Source of the DNA: Bosea sp. 685
GTDB taxonomy: Bacteria; Pseudomonadota; Alphaproteobacteria; Rhizobiales; Beijerinckiaceae
Assembly (NCBI RefSeq): GCF_031884435.1
Contig: NZ_CP134779.1
Span: 4,526,001-4,590,000 of the forward strand
DNA: 64,000 bases
Reading direction: 5' to 3'
Positions 33,253 to 42,143 of the stretch are shown here, piece by piece. The position numbers and the translations under genes are program-made. The notes beneath the pieces were generated by a model. It had not been told where the DNA came from, did not search any database, and saw nothing but the letters and a program-made list of their open reading frames with translations. How positions within the stretch are numbered: position 1 is the stretch's first letter; every line of letters starts with the position of its first letter.

Positions 33253-34374
33253 ATGACGACACGTTCCTCCCTTCACTTTCAGCTCCCGGCCGGCGGTGTT
33301 CCCGAGTGGATTCACCTGATGCCGGCCGGGACTTTTTCCGGGGTGGACGGTCGTGGCCCTTTCACGCTGGAGGCCGCCGATGAAGTGATCGCCACCTCCA
33401 TGGCCGCCGGCAAGCTGACGGTCGACGAGAACCATTCAACCGACAAGGCCGCACCGGAAGGTCGGCCGGCGCCGGCGCGGGGCTGGATCGTTGAGATGCA
33501 GCCCCGCGCCGACGGAATCTGGGGGCGTGTCGAATGGACTGCCTCGGGTCGCGCCCTGATCGAGGACAAGGCCTATCGCGGCATCTCGCCCGTCCTGGTC
33601 GCCGAGAAGGAGGGCGGCCGCGTCGTCAAGCTGCTCCGCGCTGCTCTGACCAACGATCCCAACCTGACCCTGACCACCCTTCATTCAAGGACGCCCGACA
33701 TGGATTTCCTCAGCAAGCTGCGCACCGCGCTCGGCCTGACGGCCGATGCCGCCGAAGACGCCGTGCTGACCGCCGTCACCTCGCATGCCGCGATTGCTGC
33801 CGCCCAGGGCAAGCTTGCCGAGGCTGTCGGTCTCGCGGCTGATGCTGCTTCTGCCGACCTGCTCACCCAGGTCACGGCCCATGCGGCCGATGCCGGCAAG
33901 CTCACGGCCATCTCGGCGCATTTCAAGGCAGCGGGTCTCGACCTCGCCAAGCTCACCCCGACAGAGCTGCAAACCCATCTCCAGGCGCGCGGCGATGCCG
34001 ACGCGACCCAGCTGCGCCAGACAGTAATCTCGCTGCAGTCGCAGCTGACCACGCTGCAGACCGAGGGCGCGAAGGAGAAGGCCGTCGCCTTCATCGACGC
34101 CGCCATCACCGCAGGCAAGCCGCTCCTTCCGATGCGCGACCACTACATCGGCCGCCACCAGAAGGATCCGGCTGGCGTCGAAAAGGAGGTCGACGCCCTG
34201 CCGTCCATCCATGGCGGCGGCGTCAAGCGTCCGCCGGCCGAGGGGGCGCTGTCGGCAAATGCCACGACGGCCGAAGTCGTCGCTGCAGCAGACCTTCACC
34301 AGGCCGAGCAGGCCAGGAATGGCAACCGGATCTCGTCGACCGACGCGATCCTGCACGTCACCGGGAGACGCTGA
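33253..34374 (+). CDS. Prohead protease with fused scaffold (Mu gpI-like)
   Basis: A 373-residue protein. The first 150 residues are the Mu I-type protease (PEWIHLMPAGTFSGVDGRGPF, VDENHSTDKAAPEG, DKAYRGISPVLV). The rest is a helical scaffold rich in Ala, Leu and Gln. As in Mu, the scaffold part can also be made alone from an internal start. ATG 33253 is preferred to the TTG three codons upstream. Confidence 0.88.
   Translation: MTTRSSLHFQLPAGGVPEWIHLMPAGTFSGVDGRGPFTLEAADEVIATSMAAGKLTVDENHSTDKAAPEGRPAPARGWIVEMQPRADGIWGRVEWTASGRALIEDKAYRGISPVLVAEKEGGRVVKLLRAALTNDPNLTLTTLHSRTPDMDFLSKLRTALGLTADAAEDAVLTAVTSHAAIAAAQGKLAEAVGLAADAASADLLTQVTAHAADAGKLTAISAHFKAAGLDLAKLTPTELQTHLQARGDADATQLRQTVISLQSQLTTLQTEGAKEKAVAFIDAAITAGKPLLPMRDHYIGRHQKDPAGVEKEVDALPSIHGGGVKRPPAEGALSANATTAEVVAAADLHQAEQARNGNRISSTDAILHVTGRR
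33700..34374 (+). CDS. Scaffold protein from an internal start (Mu gpZ-like)
   Basis: An in-frame ATG at 33700 (MDFLSKLRTALGLT) follows CAAGGA with 10 intervening bases and would give a 224-residue scaffold identical to the C-terminal part of the protease polypeptide. This matches the I/Z arrangement of Mu, where most scaffold comes from the internal start. The scaffold would be removed by the protease during head maturation. Confidence 0.65.
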   Translation: MDFLSKLRTALGLTADAAEDAVLTAVTSHAAIAAAQGKLAEAVGLAADAASADLLTQVTAHAADAGKLTAISAHFKAAGLDLAKLTPTELQTHLQARGDADATQLRQTVISLQSQLTTLQTEGAKEKAVAFIDAAITAGKPLLPMRDHYIGRHQKDPAGVEKEVDALPSIHGGGVKRPPAEGALSANATTAEVVAAADLHQAEQARNGNRISSTDAILHVTGRR

Positions 34375-34751
34375 TGAATTCGCCCACCCTCATCAAAACC
34401 TACGTCGCCGGCGCGGCGATCCGGGGGCGCCGCTTCGCGGTGTTCGGTTCGTCCGACACGGCAATGATCGAAGCGGCTGCGGCCACGGACGCCATCGTCG
34501 GCGTCTTCGAGAAGGTCGACGGCGCCTCGGGTGATCGTGTCGATGTCGTCCTCAGCGGCATGACCGAACTCCTGCTCGGCGGCACGGTCGTTCGCGGCGG
34601 TCCGCTGACCTCCGATGCGAATGGCGCGGCCATCGCGGCGGCTCCGGCCGCTGGCGCTAATGCCCGCATCGGCGCCTTTGCCATGGCATCGGGGGTTGCC
34701 GGCGACATCATCCCCGCCCTCGTCCAGCCGGGCCTGATGCAGGGCGCCTGA
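34374..34751 (+). CDS. Head decoration-like protein (DUF2190-like)
   Basis: A 125-residue small protein of repeated short strands: IKTYVAGAAIRGRRFAVFGSSDTAMIEAAAATDAIVGVFEKVDGASGDRVDVVLSGMTELLLGG. This is the pattern of DUF2190/capsid-decoration proteins, and it sits between scaffold and capsid genes as expected. It probably trims the outer shell. Confidence 0.75.
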   Translation: MNSPTLIKTYVAGAAIRGRRFAVFGSSDTAMIEAAAATDAIVGVFEKVDGASGDRVDVVLSGMTELLLGGTVVRGGPLTSDANGAAIAAAPAAGANARIGAFAMASGVAGDIIPALVQPGLMQGA

Positions 34752-34786
34752 TCGCCCTGCAGCCTTAACCGCAACCGGAGCCGTCC

Positions 34787-35749
34787 ATGGCCACTTCCCG
34801 TCCGTTCATCGTCGATGCCGCCCTGTCGGCCATCGCAATCAAGTTCTCCAATCCCGATGTCAGCCTCATCGCCGACAGGGTGCTGCCGCGCCGGCCGGTC
34901 GGCGGTGAGAAGTTCAAATGGCTGAAGTTCCCGGTCGAGGACAGCTTCACCGTTCCCAACACGCTGGTCGGCCGCAAGGGCCGCCCCAACCAGATCGAGG
35001 TCGGCGCCACCGAGGAGGATTCCTCGGTCCTCGACTACGGTCTCGATGACCTGGTCCCGAACTCGGATGTCGATGCCGCCCGCCAGCAGCGGGAGGCAGG
35101 CTTCTCCGTCTACGATCCGGAGGCGCGCGCCACCGAGGTGCTGACCGATCTGGTGCTGCTCGATCGCGAGATCCGTGTGGCCGCCAAGGTCTTCGACCTC
35201 AACACCTACGCGGCATCGCAGCGCGTCACGCTGTCGGGCACGTCGCAGTTCTCGGACATCGTCAACTCTGACCCGATCAACGTCATCAACGGTGCGCTCG
35301 ATTCCACCTTCGTCATGCGCCCGAACAAGATGGTCATCGGCCAGCTCGCCTGGACCAAGGTCCGCTCGCATCCGCACATCGTCAACGCGGTGAAGGGCGG
35401 CAACCTCAACAAGGGGAACGCCACCCGCGAGCAGGTCGCCGAGCTGTTCGAGCTGCAGGAGATCATCGTCGGCTCGTCCTTCGTCAATACGGCGAGGAAG
35501 GGCCAGACGGCGGCGATGAGCCGGGTCTGGGGCAAGCACATCTCGCTGATCTACCAGAACAGCGTCGCCGGGCCTGATGCCGGCATGACGTTCGGCTACA
35601 CCGCGCAGTACGGCAACCGCCTAGCGGGCCGGATCCCGGACTCGAACATCGGCCTGCAGGGTGGCGCCGCCATCCGTGTCGGCGAGCGTGTCCGCGAGAT
35701 CGTGTCGGCTCCCAGCGTTGCGTACTTCATCCAGAACGCCGTCGCCTGA
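34787..35749 (+). CDS. Major capsid protein
   Basis: A 320-residue protein between the decoration gene and the DUF1320 module, where transposable phages keep the major head protein. ADRVLPRRPVGGEKFKWLKFPVEDSF (about 26-51) and SDVDAARQQ/LDREIRVAAKVFDLNTY are typical of the HK97-fold capsids of Mu-like phages. ATG 34787 follows GGAGCC. A strong hairpin follows the gene. Confidence 0.85.
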   Translation: MATSRPFIVDAALSAIAIKFSNPDVSLIADRVLPRRPVGGEKFKWLKFPVEDSFTVPNTLVGRKGRPNQIEVGATEEDSSVLDYGLDDLVPNSDVDAARQQREAGFSVYDPEARATEVLTDLVLLDREIRVAAKVFDLNTYAASQRVTLSGTSQFSDIVNSDPINVINGALDSTFVMRPNKMVIGQLAWTKVRSHPHIVNAVKGGNLNKGNATREQVAELFELQEIIVGSSFVNTARKGQTAAMSRVWGKHISLIYQNSVAGPDAGMTFGYTAQYGNRLAGRIPDSNIGLQGGAAIRVGERVREIVSAPSVAYFIQNAVA

Positions 35750-35774
35750 CGGCTCCCGCGAGGGTGTTCTTGCG

Positions 35775-35803
35775 AAAGCTCCCGCGCCTGGCGCGGGGGC
35801 TTT
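35775..35803 (+). terminator. Hairpin after the major capsid gene
   Basis: AAAGCTCCCGCGCC and its complement at 35790-35803 pair over 14 bases with one G-T wobble; one base separates them, so the real loop is a few bases. It lies 26 bases after the capsid stop. No T-run follows, so it may slow transcription or protect the capsid mRNA end rather than stop transcription fully. Confidence 0.5.
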
Positions 35804-35842
35804 GAAGAGGACCTTCAAACCTCCTTTCAAAGGACCAGGACC

Positions 35843-36019
35843 ATGGCGAAGAAGAGCTACCCGGTGCTCTCCAACATTCTTCACGACGGCGACCATTACG
35901 GGCCGGCCGAGAAGAACAAGGCGATCGAGCTTGAGGAAGACGATGCGGAGGCGCTGATCGCCGCCGGCGTCCTCGGCGAGGGCAAGGCGGTCAAGGAGAC
36001 GCCGGCCAAGACCGCCTGA
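35843..36019 (+). CDS. Small phage protein (Mu gp35-like place)
   Basis: Fifty-eight residues: MAKKSYPVLSNILHDGDHYGPAEKNKAIELEEDDAEALIAAGVLGEG and a lysine-rich end. Too short for many gene finders, but the start has AAGGACCAGG ahead of it and codon use is like its neighbours. The pattern with YxPxxxIELxxxxAxxLIxxGxL is that of the small protein found after the capsid gene in many Mu-like phages. Confidence 0.72.
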   Translation: MAKKSYPVLSNILHDGDHYGPAEKNKAIELEEDDAEALIAAGVLGEGKAVKETPAKTA

Positions 36020-36129
36020 CGAATTCCCAGAGGGCGGTCTGGCACGGCTCGCGAGGCCTCCAGCACCCGATGGGGACGGTTCGACCGTAGGAACCCAGTT
36101 CGCCGCCCGCACACCATTTCGAGAACCCA

Positions 36130-36555
36130 ATGCCCTACGCCACCGTCCAGGACATGATCGGCCGCTTCGGCGAGACGGAGATGCTCCGGCTCTCCTCCGT
36201 CGACGGCCTGCTGCCTGAGACGGTGAGCGAAGCGCCGGTCCAGCAGGCGATCTCGGACGCCGATGCGATCATCGACAGCTATCTCCGCAAGCGCCACAGC
36301 GTGCCGCTGGGCCAGGTGCCGCAGGTGATCACCCGCGCCGCCTGCGTGCTGGCCCGCTACGAGCTGATGACCGGCGGCGATCGCGAGCCGGCCACCCAGG
36401 TCAAGGAAGACCGCAAAGACACGATCGCCTGGCTGGTCAAGATCGCCGAGGGCACCGTCACGCTTGAGGACGTCATCCCGATCGTGGCCAGCTCGACGGC
36501 GCGGACCCAGGATCGCGAGCGCATGTTCGGCGTGTTCGGGGAGCGCGGTCTCTGA
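36130..36555 (+). CDS. DUF1320 family protein (Mu gp36-like)
   Basis: A 141-residue protein: MPYATVQDMIGRFGETEMLRLSS at the start, AISDADAIIDSYLRKRHSVPL (about 40-60) and CVLARYELM (about 75) are the DUF1320 signature. It is probably a head-tail connector. The stop overlaps the next start (TGATG). Confidence 0.87.
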   Translation: MPYATVQDMIGRFGETEMLRLSSVDGLLPETVSEAPVQQAISDADAIIDSYLRKRHSVPLGQVPQVITRAACVLARYELMTGGDREPATQVKEDRKDTIAWLVKIAEGTVTLEDVIPIVASSTARTQDRERMFGVFGERGL

Positions 36556-37136
36556 TGCCCGAACTCGATCCCTTCACCCGGATCTCGACGGCGATCGAGG
36601 ACCGCCTGCGCCTGGCCTTCAAGGCCAACCGCTGGGATTTCCACATCGTGCCGGACCCGCTTTCCGACGCAGAGTTCCGCTCTCTGGTCACGCGCACGCC
36701 GCTGCTGGCGTTGAGCTTCAGGCAGATGAACCCGCCCGACAAGGGCGTCGGCCGCCGCTTCAGCGGCAATCTCGGCATGCGCCTGACCATCGTGGTCAAG
36801 AACCCGAACGGCCGGCAGTACCGCTATCTCGGCGACGCCAAAGGCCCTGGCCTGTTTCCCTCGATGAGCGGCGCGGCCCTGCTCCTGAACGGATTCACCG
36901 TTGCGGATCTCGGCACCATCTTCGTCGGCGCCATCGCCCAGGCCTATGCCGAGGGCTTCCCCGATCTCAACGCCGCGATCGCCACGATCGACCTGACGAT
37001 GCTCGCGACCTTCGGCGACATCCTCGGCGACTTCGAGAACGCCGACGACTTCCTGTCCACCCTGAGCAGCTTCGAGCCCTGGCCCGATCCCGAGCTACAG
37101 CCTCGGGACGAGCCCTACGACGTGAGGACGCCATGA
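36555..37136 (+). CDS. DUF1834-like protein (Mu gp37-like)
   Basis: A 193-residue protein in the gp37 place, beginning ELDPFTRISTAIEDRLRLAFKANRWDFHIVPDPLSDAEF and ending in a proline- and aspartate-rich tail. The middle (GMRLTIVVKNPNGRQYRYLGDAKGPGLFPS) is strand-rich, as in tail-terminator-like folds. Function inferred from position only. Confidence 0.72.
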   Translation: MPELDPFTRISTAIEDRLRLAFKANRWDFHIVPDPLSDAEFRSLVTRTPLLALSFRQMNPPDKGVGRRFSGNLGMRLTIVVKNPNGRQYRYLGDAKGPGLFPSMSGAALLLNGFTVADLGTIFVGAIAQAYAEGFPDLNAAIATIDLTMLATFGDILGDFENADDFLSTLSSFEPWPDPELQPRDEPYDVRTP

Positions 37137-37432
37137 GCGCCGAGACGCGGAAATTCTACAAGGCCGGCGAAGGCCGCACCGTCCGCCGTGAGACCGATGG
37201 CGAGCTGTGGCCCGAGGCGGGCGACTACGCCGAGAACACCCGCTTCACCCGCCGCCGCGTCGACGATGGCGACCTGGTCGAGGCTGAGCCGCCGGCGCAG
37301 CCAGCGGTAGTCGAGGCGCCTGCCGAGCCTGAAGCAGTCGCGCCACCCGTTCCGCCCGCCGAGCCCGAGGCCGGTGCTGAGCCCGCCCGGAAGTCCAGGG
37401 CTGGCAAGACCGCCGGCGACGGCGAAAACTGA
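37133..37432 (+). CDS. DUF2635-like protein with Pro/Glu/Ala tail (Mu gp38-like)
   Basis: Ninety-nine residues. The first 50 (KFYKAGEGRTVRRETDGELWPEAGDYAENTRFTRRRVDDGDLV) carry the DUF2635 pattern. The last 45 are a Pro-Glu-Ala-rich, probably disordered tail ending in basic residues. It lies just before the sheath gene, as in Mu. Confidence 0.75.
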   Translation: MSAETRKFYKAGEGRTVRRETDGELWPEAGDYAENTRFTRRRVDDGDLVEAEPPAQPAVVEAPAEPEAVAPPVPPAEPEAGAEPARKSRAGKTAGDGEN

Positions 37433-37444
37433 GGAGCGCGCCCG

Positions 37445-38905
37445 ATGATCAATTTCAGCGAGATCCCCTATGACTGGCGCGTCCCCGGCACCTATGTCGA
37501 GAACCGCCCGAGCTACGCCAAGCGCGGCCTGATCCCGTTCCCGGCGAGCAAGATCCTGCTCGTCCAGAAGCTGGCCACCGGCTCCGCCGCCGCTGGCGTG
37601 AAATACGAGATCACCCGACCGGAAGAGGGCACGGCACTGTTCGGGGCCGGCTCGGTTGGCCAGCAGATGGTCCGTGCGTTCAAGAAGGCGAACAAAACCA
37701 ACCGCGTCTTCGCCATCGCGCTTGCCGATGATGTCGCCGGCGTCAAAGCGACCAAGACCCTGACGTTCACCGGCTCGGGCGCCGGCACGATCCCGCTCTA
37801 CATCCAGGGCCGGCGCGTGCGCTATGCCGCAACCGCCTCGATGTCGGTGACCCAGCACGCCACGGCTGCCGTCGCGGCGGTCAATGCCGATGCCGACATG
37901 CCCGTGATCGCCACCTCGGCTGTCGGCGTCGTCACCCTAACTGCCAAGCATGCCGGCGAGACCGGTAATCATATCGACGTGCGAACCCGCAAGACCAACG
38001 AGGACGTCCTGCCCGGCACGCTCGCCATCGCGGTCGCCGACGGGGTCGCCGGCACCGGCAATCCCAACGTCCAGACGCTGCTCGACGCCATCGCCAATGA
38101 CTGGTTCACCGACATCGGCATGGCCTGGGACGATGCGACGAACATGACCGCGCTCGCGACCGACCTGGTCCAACGCTATGTGGCGATGGGCAAGAAGGAC
38201 GCCCACGCTTACATCGGCCTGCGCGGCACCTATGGCCAGCTCGGCACCAAGGGCGCGGTGACGAATTCGCCCTTCATGACGCTGATCGGCGCCAAGCGCG
38301 CCTATGAGGCGCCCTGTGAGTGGGCCGCAAGCCTTGGCGGCGTCGCGACCTTCCAGCTCACCAACGACCCAGCGCGCCAGCTGCGCTCGCTCGTCCTGCC
38401 CGGCCTGACCGCGCCCGACGATGTCGACTGCTTCATCGAAAGCGAGCGCGACCTGCTCCTGCGCCAGGGCATCTCGACCTTCACCCGCCTGGTCGACGGT
38501 TCCGTCGTGCTCGAGCGCGTGATCACGACCTACAAGGTCACCAATCTCGGCGTCGCCGACGATGCCTGGCTCGACATCATGATCCCCAAGACCATGACGC
38601 GGATCCGCTACGACTGGTCGGCCTACGTCACCCAGCTCTATCCGCGCCACAAGCTCGCCGATGACGACAGCATCGCCGCCAACAACAACGACGCGGTGGT
38701 GACGCCGCGCCGGATGCGTGGCTCCTGGGCGACCCGCTGCAAGATCTACGAGCGCCAGGCCTGGATTGAGCGTGCCAGCGAGACGGTCGATCAGAGCGTC
38801 TTCGAGCGCGACGAGAGCAACCGCAACCGCATGAACAGCCAGCAGCCCATCATCATCATCGGCAATCTGATGAACCTGATGTCGGCGCTGGAATTCCAGG
38901 TCTGA
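37445..38905 (+). CDS. Tail sheath protein (Mu gpL-like)
   Basis: A 486-residue contractile sheath protein. The start INFSEIPYDWRVPGTYVENRPS, the insertion domain (about 95-190) and the C-terminal RIRYDWSAYVTQLYPRHKLADDD, then a conserved end with IYERQAWIERASETV, are the Mu gpL pattern. It shows that the phage is a myovirus. Confidence 0.92.
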   Translation: MINFSEIPYDWRVPGTYVENRPSYAKRGLIPFPASKILLVQKLATGSAAAGVKYEITRPEEGTALFGAGSVGQQMVRAFKKANKTNRVFAIALADDVAGVKATKTLTFTGSGAGTIPLYIQGRRVRYAATASMSVTQHATAAVAAVNADADMPVIATSAVGVVTLTAKHAGETGNHIDVRTRKTNEDVLPGTLAIAVADGVAGTGNPNVQTLLDAIANDWFTDIGMAWDDATNMTALATDLVQRYVAMGKKDAHAYIGLRGTYGQLGTKGAVTNSPFMTLIGAKRAYEAPCEWAASLGGVATFQLTNDPARQLRSLVLPGLTAPDDVDCFIESERDLLLRQGISTFTRLVDGSVVLERVITTYKVTNLGVADDAWLDIMIPKTMTRIRYDWSAYVTQLYPRHKLADDDSIAANNNDAVVTPRRMRGSWATRCKIYERQAWIERASETVDQSVFERDESNRNRMNSQQPIIIIGNLMNLMSALEFQV

Positions 38906-38955
38906 GGCGCATTCCGCGCCTGGGCCGTAACAATCGAACCGGCGCTTCAAGCGCC
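38905..38955 (+). other. Two small hairpins between sheath and tube genes
   Basis: AGGCGC-N5-GCGCCT begins on the last base of the sheath stop codon (38905-38921), and GGCGCTTCAAGCGCC at 38941-38955 is a perfect palindrome around one central base. They lie in the 67-base gap before the tube gene and may set the relative amounts of sheath and tube mRNA. Confidence 0.4.
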
Positions 38956-38972
38956 CTTGAAAGGAAGCCGCG

Positions 38973-39335
38973 ATGACGCAGGTTCTCGGCATCGTCGACA
39001 TCGTCTGGAAGGGCCGGAACGTCCCGGTCGAGAAGGGCGCCAAGTTCAAGCTCGGCGGCATCGGCAACAAGGCGGTGGTCTATGGCCGCAAGGTCGGCCG
39101 CGCCGGCGAATACATGCAGTCGGAGATCGAGGCCACGACGCCTCTGGAGCGCAACCAGCGTGTCAGCGACCTGTACACCAACGAGGAGGGCGAACTTCAG
39201 GTCGTCTGCGATACCGGGCAGACCTACGTCTTCCCCGACGCCTTCCTCACTGATCTGCGCGAGCTCACTGGCGGCGAGGGCGGCAAGATCGGTCTGAAAT
39301 GGGCCGCCGGCGACTATGAGGAGATCTCGGCGTGA
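38973..39335 (+). CDS. Tail tube protein (Mu gpM-like)
   Basis: A 120-residue tube protein: LGIVDIVWKGRNVPVEKGAKFKLGG at the start and TTPLERNQRVSDLYTNEEGELQVVCDTGQTYVFPDA in the middle, as in the Mu tail tube family. ATG 38973 follows AAAGGAAG. The stop overlaps the GTG of the chaperone gene. Confidence 0.88.
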   Translation: MTQVLGIVDIVWKGRNVPVEKGAKFKLGGIGNKAVVYGRKVGRAGEYMQSEIEATTPLERNQRVSDLYTNEEGELQVVCDTGQTYVFPDAFLTDLRELTGGEGGKIGLKWAAGDYEEISA

Positions 39336-39778
39336 AGACCCTGACCGTAGACCTGACCGACGATGATGTGATCGTCGACGAGACCAGCAGCTCCGCCGAC
39401 GGCGCCGCCTCGACCAATGCGACGATCGGAGACGTTGTCGACGAGACCGAAGACGAAACCTCCAAGAAGGCGAAGCTGCCGGCTCGGGCGCACCGCAACG
39501 AGGACGGCTCGATCACGTTGCCCCTGCTCGGCACGGTGACGCTGACGATCAAGAACGCGGCGGGAACCCGGCAGGAGACCATCAAGGAGCTGACCTTCCA
39601 CGAGATGACCGGCCTCGACATGCGCCTGATCGCCCAGGCTTCGCCGGATATGCAGACGGTGGTGGCGCTGGCGCGTGCGACGCGCATCCCCTCGCCACGC
39701 ATGAACGTCCTCTTCGACAAGATGAAAGGACGTGACGTCACGGCTGCGGCGGCCGTGATCTCGTTTCTGCAGGAATGA
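39332..39778 (+). CDS. Tail assembly chaperone, first frame (Mu gp41-like)
   Basis: A 148-residue protein with a long acidic, low-complexity N-terminus (residues 1-50) and a conserved domain from SITLPLLGTVTLTIKNAAGTRQETIKELTFHEMTGLDMRLIA to the end. In Mu it coats the tape measure during tail assembly. Its 3' end overlaps a second open frame that completes a longer fused form by frameshifting. Confidence 0.82.
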   Translation: MKTLTVDLTDDDVIVDETSSSADGAASTNATIGDVVDETEDETSKKAKLPARAHRNEDGSITLPLLGTVTLTIKNAAGTRQETIKELTFHEMTGLDMRLIAQASPDMQTVVALARATRIPSPRMNVLFDKMKGRDVTAAAAVISFLQE

Positions 39779-39929
39779 GTGGCCGCCCGACTGGCCGCTG
39801 ATAGTCGGGGTCGTTGCCCGATACTACGGCGGTGGCTTCGACAAAGCCGAGGCTCTGACGCTCTCCGAGCTGCGCTGGCAGCACAATGTTGGTGCGGCGA
39901 TCGAAGAGCGGGCCAAACAGGATAGCTGA
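39759..39929 (+). CDS. Tail assembly chaperone extension reached by frameshift (Mu gp42-like)
   Basis: In the frame one base ahead of the chaperone gene, the stretch after 39758 is open to TGA at 39927-39929 and reads NEWPPDWPLIVGVVARYYGG, then FDKAEALTLSELRWQHNVG. It has no start codon of its own and fits the conserved second chaperone reading (ending with the RWQH pattern). It must be reached by a +1 or -2 shift between 39759 and 39778. TCG-TTT-CTG at 39761-39769 allows a Phe tRNA to slip +1 from TTT to TTC. The shift itself is inference. Confidence 0.7.
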   Translation, partial: SRFCRNEWPPDWPLIVGVVARYYGGGFDKAEALTLSELRWQHNVGAAIEERAKQDS

Positions 39930-39944
39930 CGTCTGGAGGGCGGC

Positions 39945-42143
39945 ATGGCCAATCGCGATATGAAGGTCAGCGTTCTCGTCCAGCTGATCGACCGGCTGAC
40001 CGCCCCCTTGCGCGGCATCACGCGCGGCATCGCTGGCATGGCGAACTCGATCGGGGATCTCGGCCGGCGCATCGGCGTAATCGGCGGCGCGCTCGCCGCG
40101 CTCTCCTTCATGCAGCCGATCCAGCAGGCGGCGGCCTGGGACGCCCAGCTGCGCGATATTGCGATCACCGCCGGCAAGACCGGCGGTGCGGTCGAGGAGA
40201 TGATCGCCGAGAGCGGCAAGCGTTACGAGAAGCTTGCGCTGGAGGTCGGCCAGCGTTCCGGGGATCTGGCCAAGGGTGCCCAGCTGCTCGTCGCCTCGGG
40301 CATGGATTCCGGGCTGATCGACAAGCTGATGCCGACAATCGGCCGCGTCGCTACCGCAGCCAACGCCACGATCGAGGACACGGCCAAGACCGCCTTCGCC
40401 CTGTCGGACACGCTGAAGGTCGCGCCCGAGCAGATGGAGGAGGCGATGGGCAAGCTGATCACCGCCGGCAAGCTCGGCCGCTTCGAGTTCAAGAACATGG
40501 CTTCGGAGTTCCCCGGCCTGACCAACCAGATGGCGAAGTTCGGAATCACCGGCATGGAGGCCGTCGAGTCGCTCGGCGCCAGCCTGCAGATCGCGATGCT
40601 CGGCACCGCCAACCCGTCCGAGGCGGCCAACAACCTCAAGAACTTCCTGACCAAGATCAACGCGCCCGAGGCGATCAAGAAGTTCGAGAAGGAGCTGAAG
40701 GTCGATGTCACCGGTGTGATGACCGATGCCGCAGCCAAGGGAATCAATCCGGTCGAGGCGGTGATCCAGAAGATGTCCGACAAGCTGAAGGTGCCGACGG
40801 CCGAGATCGACAAGATCATGAAGAAGGCCGGCGCCTCCAACATGAGCGACAAGGACAAGGAGGCGACGATCCGCAAGCAGGTCGCGCAGCTGATCTCCGG
40901 CACCAAGGTCGGCAAGCTCTATTCCGACATGCAGGTGCTCGACTTCCTGATCCCGACCCTGCTGAACCTGGACAAACTCAAGGACTTCAAGCGCCAGGTG
41001 AAGGAGGCCGGCGTCGACGTAATCGGTCAGGACTTCGAGAGCCGGATGCGCGGTCTCAGCCAGAACATCCTGATGTTCAGCGAGCTGGGTACGCAGGCGA
41101 TGCGGCGGATCGGCCTGGCCTTTGCCTCGAATTTGCCGATGGCGAACCGGGCGTTGACCGCGTTGCTGCAAGCCGTGATGGCGATCGATGCGAAGTGGCC
41201 CGGCCTGATCGACGCGACCCTGTCCTGGGTCGGCGCGCTGCTCCTGCTGGGATCCGCGCTTGCTGTCCTGACTCCGGTGATGTCAGCCTTGGCAGGATTG
41301 ATCGGCGCGCTGGTGTCGCCCTTCGTGCTGGCTGCGGCCGCGATCGCCGGGACGGCCGCCGTCATCTATCGAAATTGGGAAACGCTCGGGCCGTTCTTCT
41401 CGATCCTGTTCGACAGCATCAAGCAGATCGGCAAGGGCTTCGTCGAATTTTGGGAAGGACTGTTTTCGAGCGACTTTGCCCGCGCGGCAGATGGCGCTCG
41501 TGCTGTGTGGGACGGCGTGAAGCAGTATTTCGCCACGGCCTGGCAGATCATCGTCTCCACTTTCCGCCTCGGCGTGGTCGAGATCGACAAGATCCTGGGA
41601 ACGGAGCTGCTCGCCGTCTTCCAGCGGGTCCAAGATGGCTTCTCCGCTGCTTGGGACGCTGTGAAGTCCAAGATGGACGAGGTCGTCGCTTCGTTCAGGG
41701 AGTTCCCCGCCTATCTCGTCGCGACGTTCGGCGAGCTGCCCGGTCTGCTGCAGCAGGCCGGCGCCAACGCCATCCAGGGCCTCTGGGACGGCATGAAGGC
41801 GAAGTTCGACGAGCTGATCTCTTGGTTCAAGGGCAAGCTCGACCAGCTCAAGAGCATGTTGTCGATCGGCGGCGCCATGCCCGGCGCGCCCGGCGGAACC
41901 AATGTCGACCCGATGGGCAACCCTACCGGCGGTTTCAACCCGACCTCTGCGCCAGGTGGCGGCATCGGCGGTTCGAATGGCTTCACCCGCACCGCCGGCG
42001 GGCCGGCCGCCAACAGCAACGTCCAGGTCGGCGGCGTCATCACGGTCCAGGCAGCCGAGGGCACGCGCGTTACCAATATCCAGTCCGAGAATCCGGCCGT
42101 GCCGATCACGCCCAATCGCGGCACCATGCTCGGGCGCGCTTGA
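39945..42143 (+). CDS. Tail tape measure protein
   Basis: A 732-residue protein, mostly helical, with a hydrophobic centre (about 400-470: LIDATLSWVGALLLLGSALAVLTPVMSALAGLIGALVSPFVLAAAAIAGTAAVIYR) and a glycine- and proline-rich end. These features and its place after the chaperone frameshift identify the tape measure. Its length sets tail length. A TGATG overlap leads to the next gene. Confidence 0.88.
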   Translation: MANRDMKVSVLVQLIDRLTAPLRGITRGIAGMANSIGDLGRRIGVIGGALAALSFMQPIQQAAAWDAQLRDIAITAGKTGGAVEEMIAESGKRYEKLALEVGQRSGDLAKGAQLLVASGMDSGLIDKLMPTIGRVATAANATIEDTAKTAFALSDTLKVAPEQMEEAMGKLITAGKLGRFEFKNMASEFPGLTNQMAKFGITGMEAVESLGASLQIAMLGTANPSEAANNLKNFLTKINAPEAIKKFEKELKVDVTGVMTDAAAKGINPVEAVIQKMSDKLKVPTAEIDKIMKKAGASNMSDKDKEATIRKQVAQLISGTKVGKLYSDMQVLDFLIPTLLNLDKLKDFKRQVKEAGVDVIGQDFESRMRGLSQNILMFSELGTQAMRRIGLAFASNLPMANRALTALLQAVMAIDAKWPGLIDATLSWVGALLLLGSALAVLTPVMSALAGLIGALVSPFVLAAAAIAGTAAVIYRNWETLGPFFSILFDSIKQIGKGFVEFWEGLFSSDFARAADGARAVWDGVKQYFATAWQIIVSTFRLGVVEIDKILGTELLAVFQRVQDGFSAAWDAVKSKMDEVVASFREFPAYLVATFGELPGLLQQAGANAIQGLWDGMKAKFDELISWFKGKLDQLKSMLSIGGAMPGAPGGTNVDPMGNPTGGFNPTSAPGGGIGGSNGFTRTAGGPAANSNVQVGGVITVQAAEGTRVTNIQSENPAVPITPNRGTMLGRA

